DNA of 64,000 nt from Chromatiaceae bacterium (GTDB taxonomy: Bacteria > Pseudomonadota > Gammaproteobacteria > Chromatiales > Chromatiaceae): contig JACKMT010000003.1 of assembly GCA_024235255.1 (NCBI GenBank), positions 558,001 to 622,000 on the forward strand, read 5' to 3'. Every line of letters begins with the position of its first letter. Position 1 is the stretch's first letter. The translations under genes were made by a program, and so were the position numbers. Under the pieces are notes generated by a model. The model saw only the letters and a list, made by a program, of their open reading frames with translations. It was not told the DNA's origin and did no database searches. Shown here piece by piece: positions 8,602-16,367 of this stretch.

Positions 8602-8979
8602 ATGTTTATGAAACTTCTGCTGACAGTGTTGGTTATTGCCGGTGCAATCATTGCGCTTCGAGTGCGCAAGCGCCCGGTATCGCGAGCTGCGATTGCCGAT
8701 GTAGACGAGCATCGCACAGCCACCGGGAAAAACACTCTGCCAAAGCTCGCCGCCTATGGTGCGGTCGGTATTATGCTGGCGGGTTTCGCTCTGTTCGTCT
8801 ACTTCCAGTGGCAGGACACATGGCAAGTTGTGACGGTGCGTGTTATCGATGCAGGCAGTGGCAAGGAGTCGACTTACCAGGCCCATAAGGGAGATGTTGG
8901 GGGTCGGTCGTTTACCACCACTGATGGCCGTACCGTAAACCTGGCAGAGGTCGAACGCATGGAGTTAGGCGGGCACTAG
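8602..8979 (+). CDS. small two-helix membrane protein, conserved hypothetical
   Basis: About 125 residues: a membrane helix at the extreme N-terminus (LLLTVLVIAGAIIAL), a basic linker, a second helix (AAYGAVGIMLAGFALFVYF) and a C-terminal soluble domain with VRVIDAGSGKESTYQ and FTTTDGRTVNLAEVERME. That C-terminal pattern looks like a small beta-barrel recurring in proteobacterial proteins of unknown role. The start at 8602 or 8608 places the first helix directly at the N-terminus. No function can be assigned. It is divergently transcribed from the ankyrin lipoprotein with about 90 bp between them, so shared regulation is possible. Confidence 0.65.
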   Translation: MFMKLLLTVLVIAGAIIALRVRKRPVSRAAIADVDEHRTATGKNTLPKLAAYGAVGIMLAGFALFVYFQWQDTWQVVTVRVIDAGSGKESTYQAHKGDVGGRSFTTTDGRTVNLAEVERMELGGH

Positions 8980-9031
8980 CAGCCATTTGCGGAAGCGTGC
9001 CTACCGCAAAACAATCGGCAAATGCCTAACA

Positions 9032-9382
9032 TCAGGCTGGATCCGGGCGCAGCAGTTGATCCAGCTGCTTGCCCTGAATTGCCGAATGCGCGCTTAGAAC
9101 AGATTCGCCGGAGTGCTCGAACTGCTGCAGAATTCTGGCCACCAACGCGCGGGCGTGCGCTGCTGTTTCAGGCAAGGTTCCTGCTTTTTCTGGCTGGGCA
9201 GTCGTTGTCTGATGCAGGATTCGCGCTGCGGTACTCAGATTCACGCTGTCCTGGCCCTCGTTCGGCCCAGCTGCAGTCTTGCTCTCCTCGTTTGTGTTGA
9301 ATGCGTTTGGTGTTGTTCTCTCCTGGGATACCTTTTGATTTTTGTTAAGTGACAATAATTTGTCATTTATAGTCGTATTCAT
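9032..9382 (-). CDS. hypothetical protein, 116 aa, possibly flagellum-associated
   Basis: Translation from the ATG at 9382, preceded by AGGAAAG, gives 116 residues. The N-terminal half is polar, Asn/Thr/Glu-rich and probably disordered. The C-terminal half is helical with the pattern DSVNLSTAARIL, then AHARALVARILQQF and QGKQLDQLL. A VxLS motif followed by two helices recalls FlgM and other small flagellar regulators, but the resemblance is weak and I do not assign a name. It is the last gene of a minus-strand run (11151 down to 9032). Confidence 0.6.
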   Translation of the reverse strand: MNTTINDKLLSLNKNQKVSQERTTPNAFNTNEESKTAAGPNEGQDSVNLSTAARILHQTTTAQPEKAGTLPETAAHARALVARILQQFEHSGESVLSAHSAIQGKQLDQLLRPDPA

Positions 9383-9482
9383 GGTGACTTTCCTGGCGTT
9401 CGTCAAATAATTGGCATGTTTTATCGATTTTCTCGGTATGAGAATAAAAACTGCAATATGCGGGCCACCATGCGTAGCGAGG

Positions 9483-10067
9483 TCAGCTGTCACTAGGGTT
9501 AGTATTAGGGTTGGCAGTCTCACCCTGCACCAGCTCGATATGGCTAATGTCGGGGATGGGTTTGGCTGTTACCACCGGCTGGCAATCTTCCAGGGAACCG
9601 GTCCGCGGCTGTGCCAGCGTCAATCCTGCAGTATCGATGTGCTTTGGCGGCGGGCGGTCGGATTCGTCAATGACAGCGCCTGCCGGCGCCAGCGCTATGC
9701 CGGTAATATCGGGTAGTGGGGTAGGAGTTACCGGAGTGGCACAGTCAATCAGATTGCCGGTGTTGGGGGGCAGCAGCGTCAGCTCTTCACCACTTGCTGC
9801 AGTGGTCGCCGCATTGACGGTTTGTGACGGGGCAGTGTGGGGTTTGATGTCGAGCAGGGCGCCTGCATCGCGCAGCGCCACTCTGTATCTGATGGCGGTT
9901 TCCTGGTCTACACCCGATTTTATTCGCACCGGTCGACCGGAAAAAAGCCGGTCCAGTGTTTCGTAGTCGGCACCAAAGATCTTACCTACCTTCAGGCGAA
10001 CTTGCTCAGCCTCCTCCGCACCGGTGGTTTTTCCGGAAAAATAGAGATCGAAGAGTGGATCAGCCAT
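9483..10067 (-). CDS. conserved hypothetical with internal C-terminal repeat
   Basis: From the ATG at 10067 (GGAGGTCC upstream) the protein has 194 residues. The first 75 form a compact domain beginning MADPLFDLYFSGKTTG and including KIFGADYETLDRLFSGRPV and TAIRYRVALRDAGALLDI, a pattern I associate with a widespread proteobacterial domain of unknown function. The rest is low-complexity and Pro/Thr-rich. It holds two imperfect copies of a roughly 30-residue unit, each with a TGxLxDC core, then a PxPDIxxIxL segment. Each repeat has one cysteine. The function is unknown; the architecture suggests a regulator or binding protein with a flexible tail. Confidence 0.7.
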   Translation of the reverse strand: MADPLFDLYFSGKTTGAEEAEQVRLKVGKIFGADYETLDRLFSGRPVRIKSGVDQETAIRYRVALRDAGALLDIKPHTAPSQTVNAATTAASGEELTLLPPNTGNLIDCATPVTPTPLPDITGIALAPAGAVIDESDRPPPKHIDTAGLTLAQPRTGSLEDCQPVVTAKPIPDISHIELVQGETANPNTNPSDS

Positions 10068-10206
10068 GCATTGGACCTCCTTCGGCTCGCTGGTGTGGCG
10101 CAATTCTGTTGCAACAAGATCGGGCATCCGGCTTGGATTGAAGTATCAAAATATGCCGATTCGTGGACGGCTTCAAATCTGTTTTCCCGCGCTGCCCGGA
10201 CACGCC

Positions 10207-10638
10207 TCAGTAGCGTTTCACCTCCACTTTGGCATAACCGTATTCGGGTTTCCAGCCCCAGGAGTATGCGCGAAGGTCGGAAACTGCAAGTTCTTCGGCA
10301 GCATGCGCGGACTCCTGACTGAAACCGCAGCCGTAGCTGGTCCGTACCCTTCCTGTGACTGTTTTGTAAGCGGTTTTGACTACGACAATCCAGCCGTGAG
10401 GGATGGCGCTCTTCGCCTGAGGGAACACATGGGCGAAGCCTTGCGCGTTGAGTGCCGATTTTGCGGTTGTTATTGCGTGAGAAACCGACTGCTCGCCAAC
10501 AACCCACTCTATCGCCAGCGAGTTGCCCTGCTCTTTAGCCACAACACAAACGGATCCGCCTGTTGGGGCAGCAGAAGTTTGCGCTTGCAGCGGGATGACG
10601 CCTAGCAACAGAATCAGGAATAAAATCAATCGACACAT
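10207..10638 (-). CDS. secreted hypothetical protein, 143 aa
   Basis: The N-terminus (MCRLILFLILLLGVIPLQAQ) is a clear Sec signal peptide, with cleavage likely after LQAQ. The mature part has two cysteines (SVCVVAKE and TSYGCGFS) that could form a periplasmic disulfide, and a C-terminal segment YAKVEVKRY. It starts only 3 bp after the stop of the thioredoxin-like lipoprotein gene, so the two are almost certainly co-transcribed; that neighbour could act on its disulfide. I do not recognise the family. Confidence 0.7.
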   Translation of the reverse strand: MCRLILFLILLLGVIPLQAQTSAAPTGGSVCVVAKEQGNSLAIEWVVGEQSVSHAITTAKSALNAQGFAHVFPQAKSAIPHGWIVVVKTAYKTVTGRVRTSYGCGFSQESAHAAEELAVSDLRAYSWGWKPEYGYAKVEVKRY

Positions 10639-10641
10639 GGC

Positions 10642-11151
10642 TCAGCCATTTCCCGGAAAAGCGGCGATGGCTTCCTGTACGGCGCGATCCACATAGAAGA
10701 AGAATAGCTCAGGCGTCTGAATGCCCACGATCCGTTCGGTAAGTTCATTGCCCTCTGCATCGAGGAACAGCAGTGTCGGCGTCAGATAAGTTTTATACCC
10801 AAGGACAAAAGCGCTGCTGTCGAGCAATTTTCCTTTGAAGTCGCGCACGCGGGTGCCGAGATCGATATAAATCTCACGAATCAAAAGCCGGTCTTTATAC
10901 TCGCCGGAGATCACCATCGGACCCAATATCTCTCTTTTGATCTGCGCACAAAAAGGGCAGTGATGTTGTGAAACGAGCAGCAGTATGGGCATTCTGCCTT
11001 GACGTGAAAGCATCGCGTCCTGGGAGAAATCAGTCGCCTCAACCAATTTTTGTTGGTCGTCACCGAGAGACTCCGGTTGCTCGGTCGATACGCTGCAAGA
11101 GGCAACGGCCAGCATAATAAGCAGCGTACCTTGCACTATTGCCAGTTTCAT
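10642..11151 (-). CDS. thioredoxin-like lipoprotein with CPFC motif
   Basis: A 169-residue envelope protein with a thioredoxin fold. The N-terminal hydrophobic segment ends in VASC, a plausible lipobox. The redox motif CPFC (in SQHHCPFCAQIKRE) lies near residue 65, and the cis-proline region is YLTPTLLFLD. The layout resembles SoxW/thioredoxin_2-type proteins that keep periplasmic cysteines reduced or reshuffle disulfides. It heads a two-gene unit with the secreted protein at 10207-10638, which has two cysteines. No sox genes are visible nearby, so a sulfur-oxidation role is unproven. Confidence 0.8.
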   Translation of the reverse strand: MKLAIVQGTLLIMLAVASCSVSTEQPESLGDDQQKLVEATDFSQDAMLSRQGRMPILLLVSQHHCPFCAQIKREILGPMVISGEYKDRLLIREIYIDLGTRVRDFKGKLLDSSAFVLGYKTYLTPTLLFLDAEGNELTERIVGIQTPELFFFYVDRAVQEAIAAFPGNG

Positions 11152-11306
11152 TACAGTGCACTAATCACAGATAGAGTCGAACGCATCACACTGAATCTTG
11201 CAGGTAGAACACACAAACTATCTCACCTGGGGCCTTTAAACACCGGATAAATTCCAGATAAGGATATGCACCCCTACACGGCTGCGTACCGCAACCGGTT
11301 TATCCA

Positions 11307-12611
11307 TCAGACATGGCGCAACCTGCACCCAATATCTGTATCGAGCAGCAGCTTGGCTATTTTTTCTGAATACGCTGCCTTCATAGCGCTCTCGAAGGCT
11401 TCATTTGAAGTATAGTCGAACCCGAAAACCGGCTTCCAAAATCGCTGATTTTCCATACACAGATAGAAAAACACCGATTTTTTCCACTGCTCGCTGAAAC
11501 TGGCGTAAGCAAAAGAGAAGAGTTGCAGTTTTATCGCATCTGGGTATGAGAACTTGCCGTCTGCTTCCACTAACGGCATTTTCAGAATCTGACTGGCCTC
11601 TGCCCGTTCCCTGATCTGATGCATCACCTGTTTAATGAAAGTCAAAGTGCCAAACGATACCATGGCCACCTGATCCGGCTGGAAATCCTGCTGCAGGCGG
11701 TTAAATATCGCACCATAACCCTGCTCCCATTCCAGGTAATGAATCATCGGATGGAAATGGAATCCGACCAATGAGCCCTGTTCTGCCAGCCGTTTGGCGG
11801 CATCCAGCCGCTTTTCCAGAGGGGCGGTGCCGGGCTCTTCATTGTCCACGATAACTTGCGGGTTTAGAGACCAGGTGCAAATCAGATTGGGTGGCAGCTT
11901 GCTTTTAAGCAAGTGGCTGATGTTTGCAGATTTTGTTTTGAACTCCAGAATGATATTTGGATGCTTGTCGGCAAATGCCAGCAACGCATCCAGGACACCC
12001 CGGCTGTTGCCCCACATCAGTGAGTCGGAGGATTGTCCGGTACCGATGTGGTAGGTCTGGTCGCTCTCAATTTTCAGTGCCGCCAGTTTGTTGGGGAAAT
12101 CAGGATCGAAAAAAACCTGTTGACCGCTGAAGAAGGATTGAATGCTGCAATAGGAGCATTCGTAGCCGCAATTGTCGACCGCATCCAGTGTAAGCAGGTT
12201 GCAGCAGCGGGTTTTTCGCGACGCCACGGGGCAGAAGCCAAGGCCCATTTTAGGTTTTTGTCGGCTGATAACTTGCGCCTTGCTAGCTGCGATAGGGCTG
12301 GAGGGGCGCTTTGGATACTGGTTTGGTTCATTCTTAAGCGCTTCCCAGTGCGCTTTCAGCCGGTTGATCGCTTGCTTTTTTTTCTGCCTTGGATCCTGAA
12401 TTGCCGCTGCTTCGGACCAGTGCTGCTGAATGGATCCGTTCTTCCACATTGCCAGATCCAACGCGATTTCCGCCACCAGGCGCAACTCCTGCTGGGTGAA
12501 GCGATGGCGCTGGGATAGCTCCCTTAAAAATAACTGTTGCTGCTGCGCCAGCTTTGAGAACAATGTTTTTTCTGCAATGGAATCGAATTTAATCTGGTAG
12601 TCAGGGGACAT
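11307..12611 (-). CDS. spore-photolyase-like radical SAM protein
   Basis: A 434-residue cytoplasmic enzyme of the radical SAM superfamily. The cluster-binding motif CGYECSYC (Cys-x3-Cys-x2-Cys) lies near residue 148, followed by SIQSFFSGQQVFF. The TYHIGTGQSSDSL, ILEFKTKSANI, TWSLNPQVI and VGFHFHPMIHY segments match the SPL/DNA-repair-photolyase branch. Members cleave S-adenosylmethionine; spore photolyase repairs thymine-thymine adducts, but homologues in non-sporulating bacteria are uncharacterised. About 120 residues precede the barrel and are mostly charged helices, longer than in SplB. It stands alone, with gaps on both sides. Confidence 0.82.
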   Translation of the reverse strand: MSPDYQIKFDSIAEKTLFSKLAQQQQLFLRELSQRHRFTQQELRLVAEIALDLAMWKNGSIQQHWSEAAAIQDPRQKKKQAINRLKAHWEALKNEPNQYPKRPSSPIAASKAQVISRQKPKMGLGFCPVASRKTRCCNLLTLDAVDNCGYECSYCSIQSFFSGQQVFFDPDFPNKLAALKIESDQTYHIGTGQSSDSLMWGNSRGVLDALLAFADKHPNIILEFKTKSANISHLLKSKLPPNLICTWSLNPQVIVDNEEPGTAPLEKRLDAAKRLAEQGSLVGFHFHPMIHYLEWEQGYGAIFNRLQQDFQPDQVAMVSFGTLTFIKQVMHQIRERAEASQILKMPLVEADGKFSYPDAIKLQLFSFAYASFSEQWKKSVFFYLCMENQRFWKPVFGFDYTSNEAFESAMKAAYSEKIAKLLLDTDIGCRLRHV

Positions 12612-12680
12612 ACATATCGGTCCGTGGAGTCACTCAGCAGATACAGCACCGGTTAGACAGGGCCGGTCAATACCCAACGT

Positions 12681-12821
12681 ATGGCTATTGTTGCGCTTAA
12701 AGATGCGCCAGACAAGGCGGAAGGCACATGGTTGGTTTCCCCAAATGAACAGCCAAACGCCTGGCACACTATCTTTATGCGTAACCATAGAGGCTGGACC
12801 TTTCCCGCGCAACGGCAGTAG
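12681..12821 (+). CDS. possible 46-aa small protein in a 540-bp gap
   Basis: The 540 bp between the radical SAM gene and fimV contain no obvious gene. One short plus-strand frame has protein-like composition: it starts MAIVALKDAPDKAEG and continues TWLVSPNEQPNAWHTIFMR before ending FPAQRQ. There is no good ribosome-binding site before the ATG and the frame is closed by a stop 9 codons upstream. It may be a small protein, a remnant, or chance; the opposite strand is also open over much of it. The remainder of the gap must hold the fimV promoter. Confidence 0.22.
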   Translation: MAIVALKDAPDKAEGTWLVSPNEQPNAWHTIFMRNHRGWTFPAQRQ

Positions 12822-13151
12822 CGATCCGGCAAGTGTTGACAAGCCACCGGATCGTGCCTGTATGACCGCATAATCAGCTCAGCTTCGCAGCAAAATCGAG
12901 GTTTATTGTCGATTCAATGCGGCCGGAATGATGTGGATACCGAAGCAGGTGAAGGTCGCGTTCCAGCTTATGTCAGGCTTAGGCGAGGATAAATCCTGAA
13001 ACATATTAAAGAAATTCCCAAAAAAAACGATACAATGAAAAGTATATGAAGGGGATCCAAATCGACGATGCCCGCAGAAACACTTTATGGATGCGAGATT
13101 GCGGGCTGGCAATGAGGGCCAATTTGGTTTGCTGGTGTAGGTTTGAAAAAA

Positions 13152-15116
13152 ATGAAAACAAAGATCATTGGCTTGCTACTGCTGCTATCAATCTCCTGTG
13201 GGATACAGGCGTTGGGATTCAAGGCTATCTCCGTTGACTCTTTGCTTAACGAGCCACTGGATGCTCGGATTGAGTTGGTTTCAATCAAACCGACAGAATT
13301 GGATGGATTGCGGGTGTCGCTTGCGAATTCCGAAGCTTTCAGAAAAGCAGGATTGAGCCGCCCGCCGCATCTCTCCAGATTACAGTTCAAAACCCTGGTA
13401 GGTGACAATCAGCAGGCCTTTATCCATGTCACAACTAAAGAGAGTGTGCGAGAACCTTTCCTCAACTTTCTGCTTGAGGTGATCTGGAAGGAAAACGTGC
13501 TGCTGCGGGAATACACGGTTCTTCTGGATCCACCGTCCAGTGCTGTAAGAGTCGCCGACACGGTACCCGTTTCCGGAAAAACAGGAGAGGAAACAAAAAA
13601 AAGTGGGCCATCGCAAACTCCGCGCAAGCAACCAGCCCGGCAGTACGGGCCGGTCAAGCGTACAGAGACGTTGTGGGTGATAGCCAGCCGAGTAAGGCCA
13701 GACAACTCGGTGTCCGTCGAGCAGATGATGATGGCGTTGTTGGAGGCGAACCCCGACGCTTTTCAGCATGGGAATGTTAATTTTCTCAAGCGGGGCGCGG
13801 TATTGAATATACCGGACCACGCAACGATCGCCAAGTTGAATGCCCTTGAAGCACGCCGAGCATTTCAGCAGCAGAACCGCGACTGGCAGGCAATAAAGAG
13901 CGAGCCTGCCCCGGTTGCAAAGAGTGAGGCAGGTCCAACAGCGGTGCCCGGAGAGCAGAGTGAAGTGGTGTCTGCGCCGGAACCGGGTTCCGAGGATGAA
14001 GCTGCAGGTGGTGTGAAGCTGCGTGTGGTTGAAACTGGTAGGGAAGAGACAGAATCTGCAACTGCCGCGGAAACGTTGGCCAGTGAAGAAGTTGCTGTGC
14101 CGAAGAAGCGCGGGTTAAGTGATGAGATTGCGGAATCAAAACGAGATTTGGAGGCAGTAAAGGAGATTAACCGGGATTTGGAGGAGCTCAAGGATGCGTT
14201 GGAGCTGAAGATCGAAGCGCTGCGCAAGTCACTGGAGGAGCGCAATCGTACGATCGATCGATTGGAACAGCGTCTCAATGCGGTAAGAGTTGAGTCAGGA
14301 ACAGCAATGGATGCCGCGCGCAGAACAGACCCGGTTGTCGGTGAAGAGCGGAAAAAGGCCGTTAGTATTGCTGCAGTAACAGAAATGGGACGTGCACAGA
14401 CGGAGAAAAAACCACTTGCCGAACCTGCTCCTGCGGAACCCCAGGAAACGGATTGGTTGGCGAAAGCTGAACAATACTGGTTACAGATATTCGTTGTCGT
14501 GCTGCTACTGCTTATTCTGCTGCTGATCTTATTGGTGCGCAGGCGGCGGAGTGAAAGCCACCTGCCCGATGCGGAAGCGTTTGGTTCGTATATCGATGTG
14601 GATAGCCAGCCCGTCACCGAAGAGCGGTTCCTCAATCCCAAGGGCTCTGACAAACAACACAAAGAGACAGGAAGTGAACGTTTCGCAGGTGATTTCTCGC
14701 CCAGTTCCAATGCGGATGTCGAATCTGCCCTGACAGAAGCTGATATCTATCTGGCTTATCGTCGTTACGGGCCGGCAGAAGAGTTGATCAGGCAGGCGAT
14801 CGATAATCACCCGGATAGTATGATACTGAAGGCGAAGCTGCTTGAGATCTACGCATTTAGAAAAGACAAGAACAAATTCGTTGCCGTCATGGAACAGGAT
14901 TATCAGCAGATGATTGCTCGTGCGCCTGAAATCTGGGCCAAGGTGGTGGAGATGGGGCGCAACATTGCGCCCGATCATGAGCTGATCGCTGGAGCGGCTT
15001 TGTCGGAGGAGGATGCGGACACAATGATCAATACACTCTCCTTTGACCTCAACGACCTCGCCGACTCCAAAGCCGTGAAAGGTGCAGGTCCTAAATCGGG
15101 GAAGGATCACTCCTGA
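13152..15116 (+). CDS. fimV: FimV-family polar hub / pilus assembly protein
   Basis: FimV organises the cell pole in gammaproteobacteria, promoting type IV pilus assembly, twitching and chemotaxis-protein placement. The protein has a signal-like N-terminus and the conserved FimV N-terminal domain (FKAISVDSLLNEPLDARIEL). It continues with a LysM peptidoglycan-binding module (about residues 165-222, with TETLWVIASRVRPDN), a coiled coil (about 322-382), a transmembrane helix (about 444-462) followed by RRRR, and a C-terminal TPR-like region (EADIYLAYRRYGPAEELI). At about 654 residues it is short for the family. The ATG at 13152 is preferred to a TTG at 13143, which sits only 2 bases behind the TAGG element. 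Confidence 0.93.
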   Translation: MKTKIIGLLLLLSISCGIQALGFKAISVDSLLNEPLDARIELVSIKPTELDGLRVSLANSEAFRKAGLSRPPHLSRLQFKTLVGDNQQAFIHVTTKESVREPFLNFLLEVIWKENVLLREYTVLLDPPSSAVRVADTVPVSGKTGEETKKSGPSQTPRKQPARQYGPVKRTETLWVIASRVRPDNSVSVEQMMMALLEANPDAFQHGNVNFLKRGAVLNIPDHATIAKLNALEARRAFQQQNRDWQAIKSEPAPVAKSEAGPTAVPGEQSEVVSAPEPGSEDEAAGGVKLRVVETGREETESATAAETLASEEVAVPKKRGLSDEIAESKRDLEAVKEINRDLEELKDALELKIEALRKSLEERNRTIDRLEQRLNAVRVESGTAMDAARRTDPVVGEERKKAVSIAAVTEMGRAQTEKKPLAEPAPAEPQETDWLAKAEQYWLQIFVVVLLLLILLLILLVRRRRSESHLPDAEAFGSYIDVDSQPVTEERFLNPKGSDKQHKETGSERFAGDFSPSSNADVESALTEADIYLAYRRYGPAEELIRQAIDNHPDSMILKAKLLEIYAFRKDKNKFVAVMEQDYQQMIARAPEIWAKVVEMGRNIAPDHELIAGAALSEEDADTMINTLSFDLNDLADSKAVKGAGPKSGKDHS

Positions 15117-15401
15117 GTTTATCCGTTATTAATCTACTTTCAGGGCGCTAACGCTTTTTGCATCATAGGGTTAATCTGGATGCATAATTGCAGCACGATT
15201 TGTGCTCGCGGAAGCGCTATCTTCTTGCACTGTTCGTTTTTCGTTCGTAGATGTAGAATACCAAGCTTTCCGGTTGGTTAGCGGATTGCCTAACAGGCGT
15301 GAGATTGAGCGGGGTTTTGCAAACCACCTCGGTTGTCTGGAGTGAAGCAGCCGGATTATGAATCTTCGTGCTATAAGGATATTTTTTAAGAGGAACATAT
15401 C

Positions 15402-15863
15402 ATGTTGGTGAAACAGATCATGACCGGTTCTCCCAAGACTGTAACCCCGGAAACAGGACTGCTGGAGGTGGTATCGCTGATGTGCCTGTACCGCTTCAGT
15501 GGTTTGCCGGTAGTGGAAGGGGATAAAATGGTAGGGTTTATCGCGGAAAAAGACGTACTACACAAACTTTTTCCCACTTTGGAGGATATGGTCGCAGATC
15601 GGCTGGGTGCGGTAGATTTCGACGGAATGATGAATAAATATCGTGATGTCGTGAATCTAAAGGTGAGGGATCTAATGACTACCAATGTGATCAGTGTTTC
15701 ACCGGACGACCACATACTGAAGGCTGCATCCACCATGGTGCGCAATCGCTTTCGTCGTATTCCTGTTGCGGATGCGGGAGAGCTGGTGGGGGTTCTAAGT
15801 CTGGGCGATGTGCATAAAGCGGTATTCCAGTCGGTAGTATCTGCGGGTATGGGCGGCAGATAA
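15402..15863 (+). CDS. CBS-domain pair protein
   Basis: A 153-residue soluble protein made almost entirely of two CBS domains: MTGSPKTVTPETGLLEVVSLM to KDVLHKLF, and the DLMTTNVISVSPDDHILKAA half ending in GVLSLGDVHKAV. Tandem CBS domains usually bind adenosine nucleotides and act as energy or ligand sensors. No catalytic domain is attached. An insert of about 30 residues between the domains (MVADRLGAVDFDGMMNKYRD) is unusual in length and may form an extra helix. AAGAGGAAC lies upstream of the ATG. It is isolated from its neighbours by gaps of about 285 and 320 bp; the upstream gap shows no gene. Confidence 0.88.
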   Translation: MLVKQIMTGSPKTVTPETGLLEVVSLMCLYRFSGLPVVEGDKMVGFIAEKDVLHKLFPTLEDMVADRLGAVDFDGMMNKYRDVVNLKVRDLMTTNVISVSPDDHILKAASTMVRNRFRRIPVADAGELVGVLSLGDVHKAVFQSVVSAGMGGR

Positions 15864-15870
15864 GTCGAAC

Positions 15871-15998
15871 TTAGTCATTGCTTGAGGACCACTCCATGGC
15901 CTCCTTTTCGGTCCAATTTCCGTATCGTTCGGCGTCATAGTTTTCTGGCTCGATGAACGCTCGCTGTCACTCTCTTTGTTTCCTGCTCGCATTGGCAT
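15871..15998 (-). pseudogene. possible frameshifted small protein gene
   Basis: On the minus strand, 15966-15871 encodes a short peptide-like sequence, EPENYDAERYGNWTEKE then AMEWSSSND and a stop, with strongly protein-like composition. It has no start codon and a TGA precedes it. In another frame just upstream, ATG codons at 15998 and 15992 open MPMRAGNKESDSER. A single base change near 15957-15962 would join the two into a protein of about 42 residues. This may be a decayed small gene or a sequencing error. I do not recognise the family. Confidence 0.35.
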
Positions 15999-16105
15999 TT
16001 CGGCACTATATTTGGCTTTGACTTAAAGTTGTCGGGTATCTGCCGATTGTTTCTTTCATTGAGCTGGAAGGGCCTTTGCAGGACGAAAAGGAACGATGTG
16101 ACTAA

Positions 16106-16134
16106 TTACACCTTTGCCTGCATAAATGTATAAT
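16106..16134 (+). promoter_or_regulatory. probable sigma-70 promoter of tRNA-Leu
   Basis: A perfect -10 hexamer TATAAT at 16129-16134 stands 17 bp downstream of a weak -35, TTACAC, at 16106-16111. It lies 51 bp before the tRNA-Leu 5' end. No other gene starts nearby. Confidence 0.55.
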
Positions 16135-16185
16135 TAAATATGTACGCTCGCAAAAATGCTCTGAAGTCAAATGCGGAGCGAGGAA

Positions 16186-16270
16186 GCGAAAGTGGCGGAG
16201 TTGGTAGACGCGCTGGATTTAGGTTCCAGTCCCGCAAGGGGTGGGAGTTCGAGTCTCCCCTTTCGCACCA
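16186..16270 (+). tRNA. tRNA-Leu (anticodon UAG)
   Basis: An 85-nt type II tRNA. The acceptor stem GCGAAAG (16186-16192) pairs with CTTTCGC (16260-16266), followed by A and an encoded CCA. The anticodon stem CTGGA/TCCAG encloses TTTAGGT, with TAG at 16220-16222 reading CUA and other CUN codons. A short variable arm (CCCGCAAGGGG region) and a GTTCGAG T-loop are present. This isoacceptor is a known TrmD substrate (G37 in the loop). The gene lies about 100 bp before tig. Confidence 0.97.
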
Positions 16271-16367
16271 TATTTGGGAAACGGTTGCGCTACAGGATCG
16301 GAGCCGTGTCCAGAGTTTTTTAATCAATAGTGATAGCTGGCGGGACTAACCGCCTAAGAGGTTATGA

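Noticed and set aside
12653..12871. 73-codon minus-strand frame before fimV
   Set aside because: Residue composition is random-like, and the plus-strand frame over the same bases looks more protein-like.
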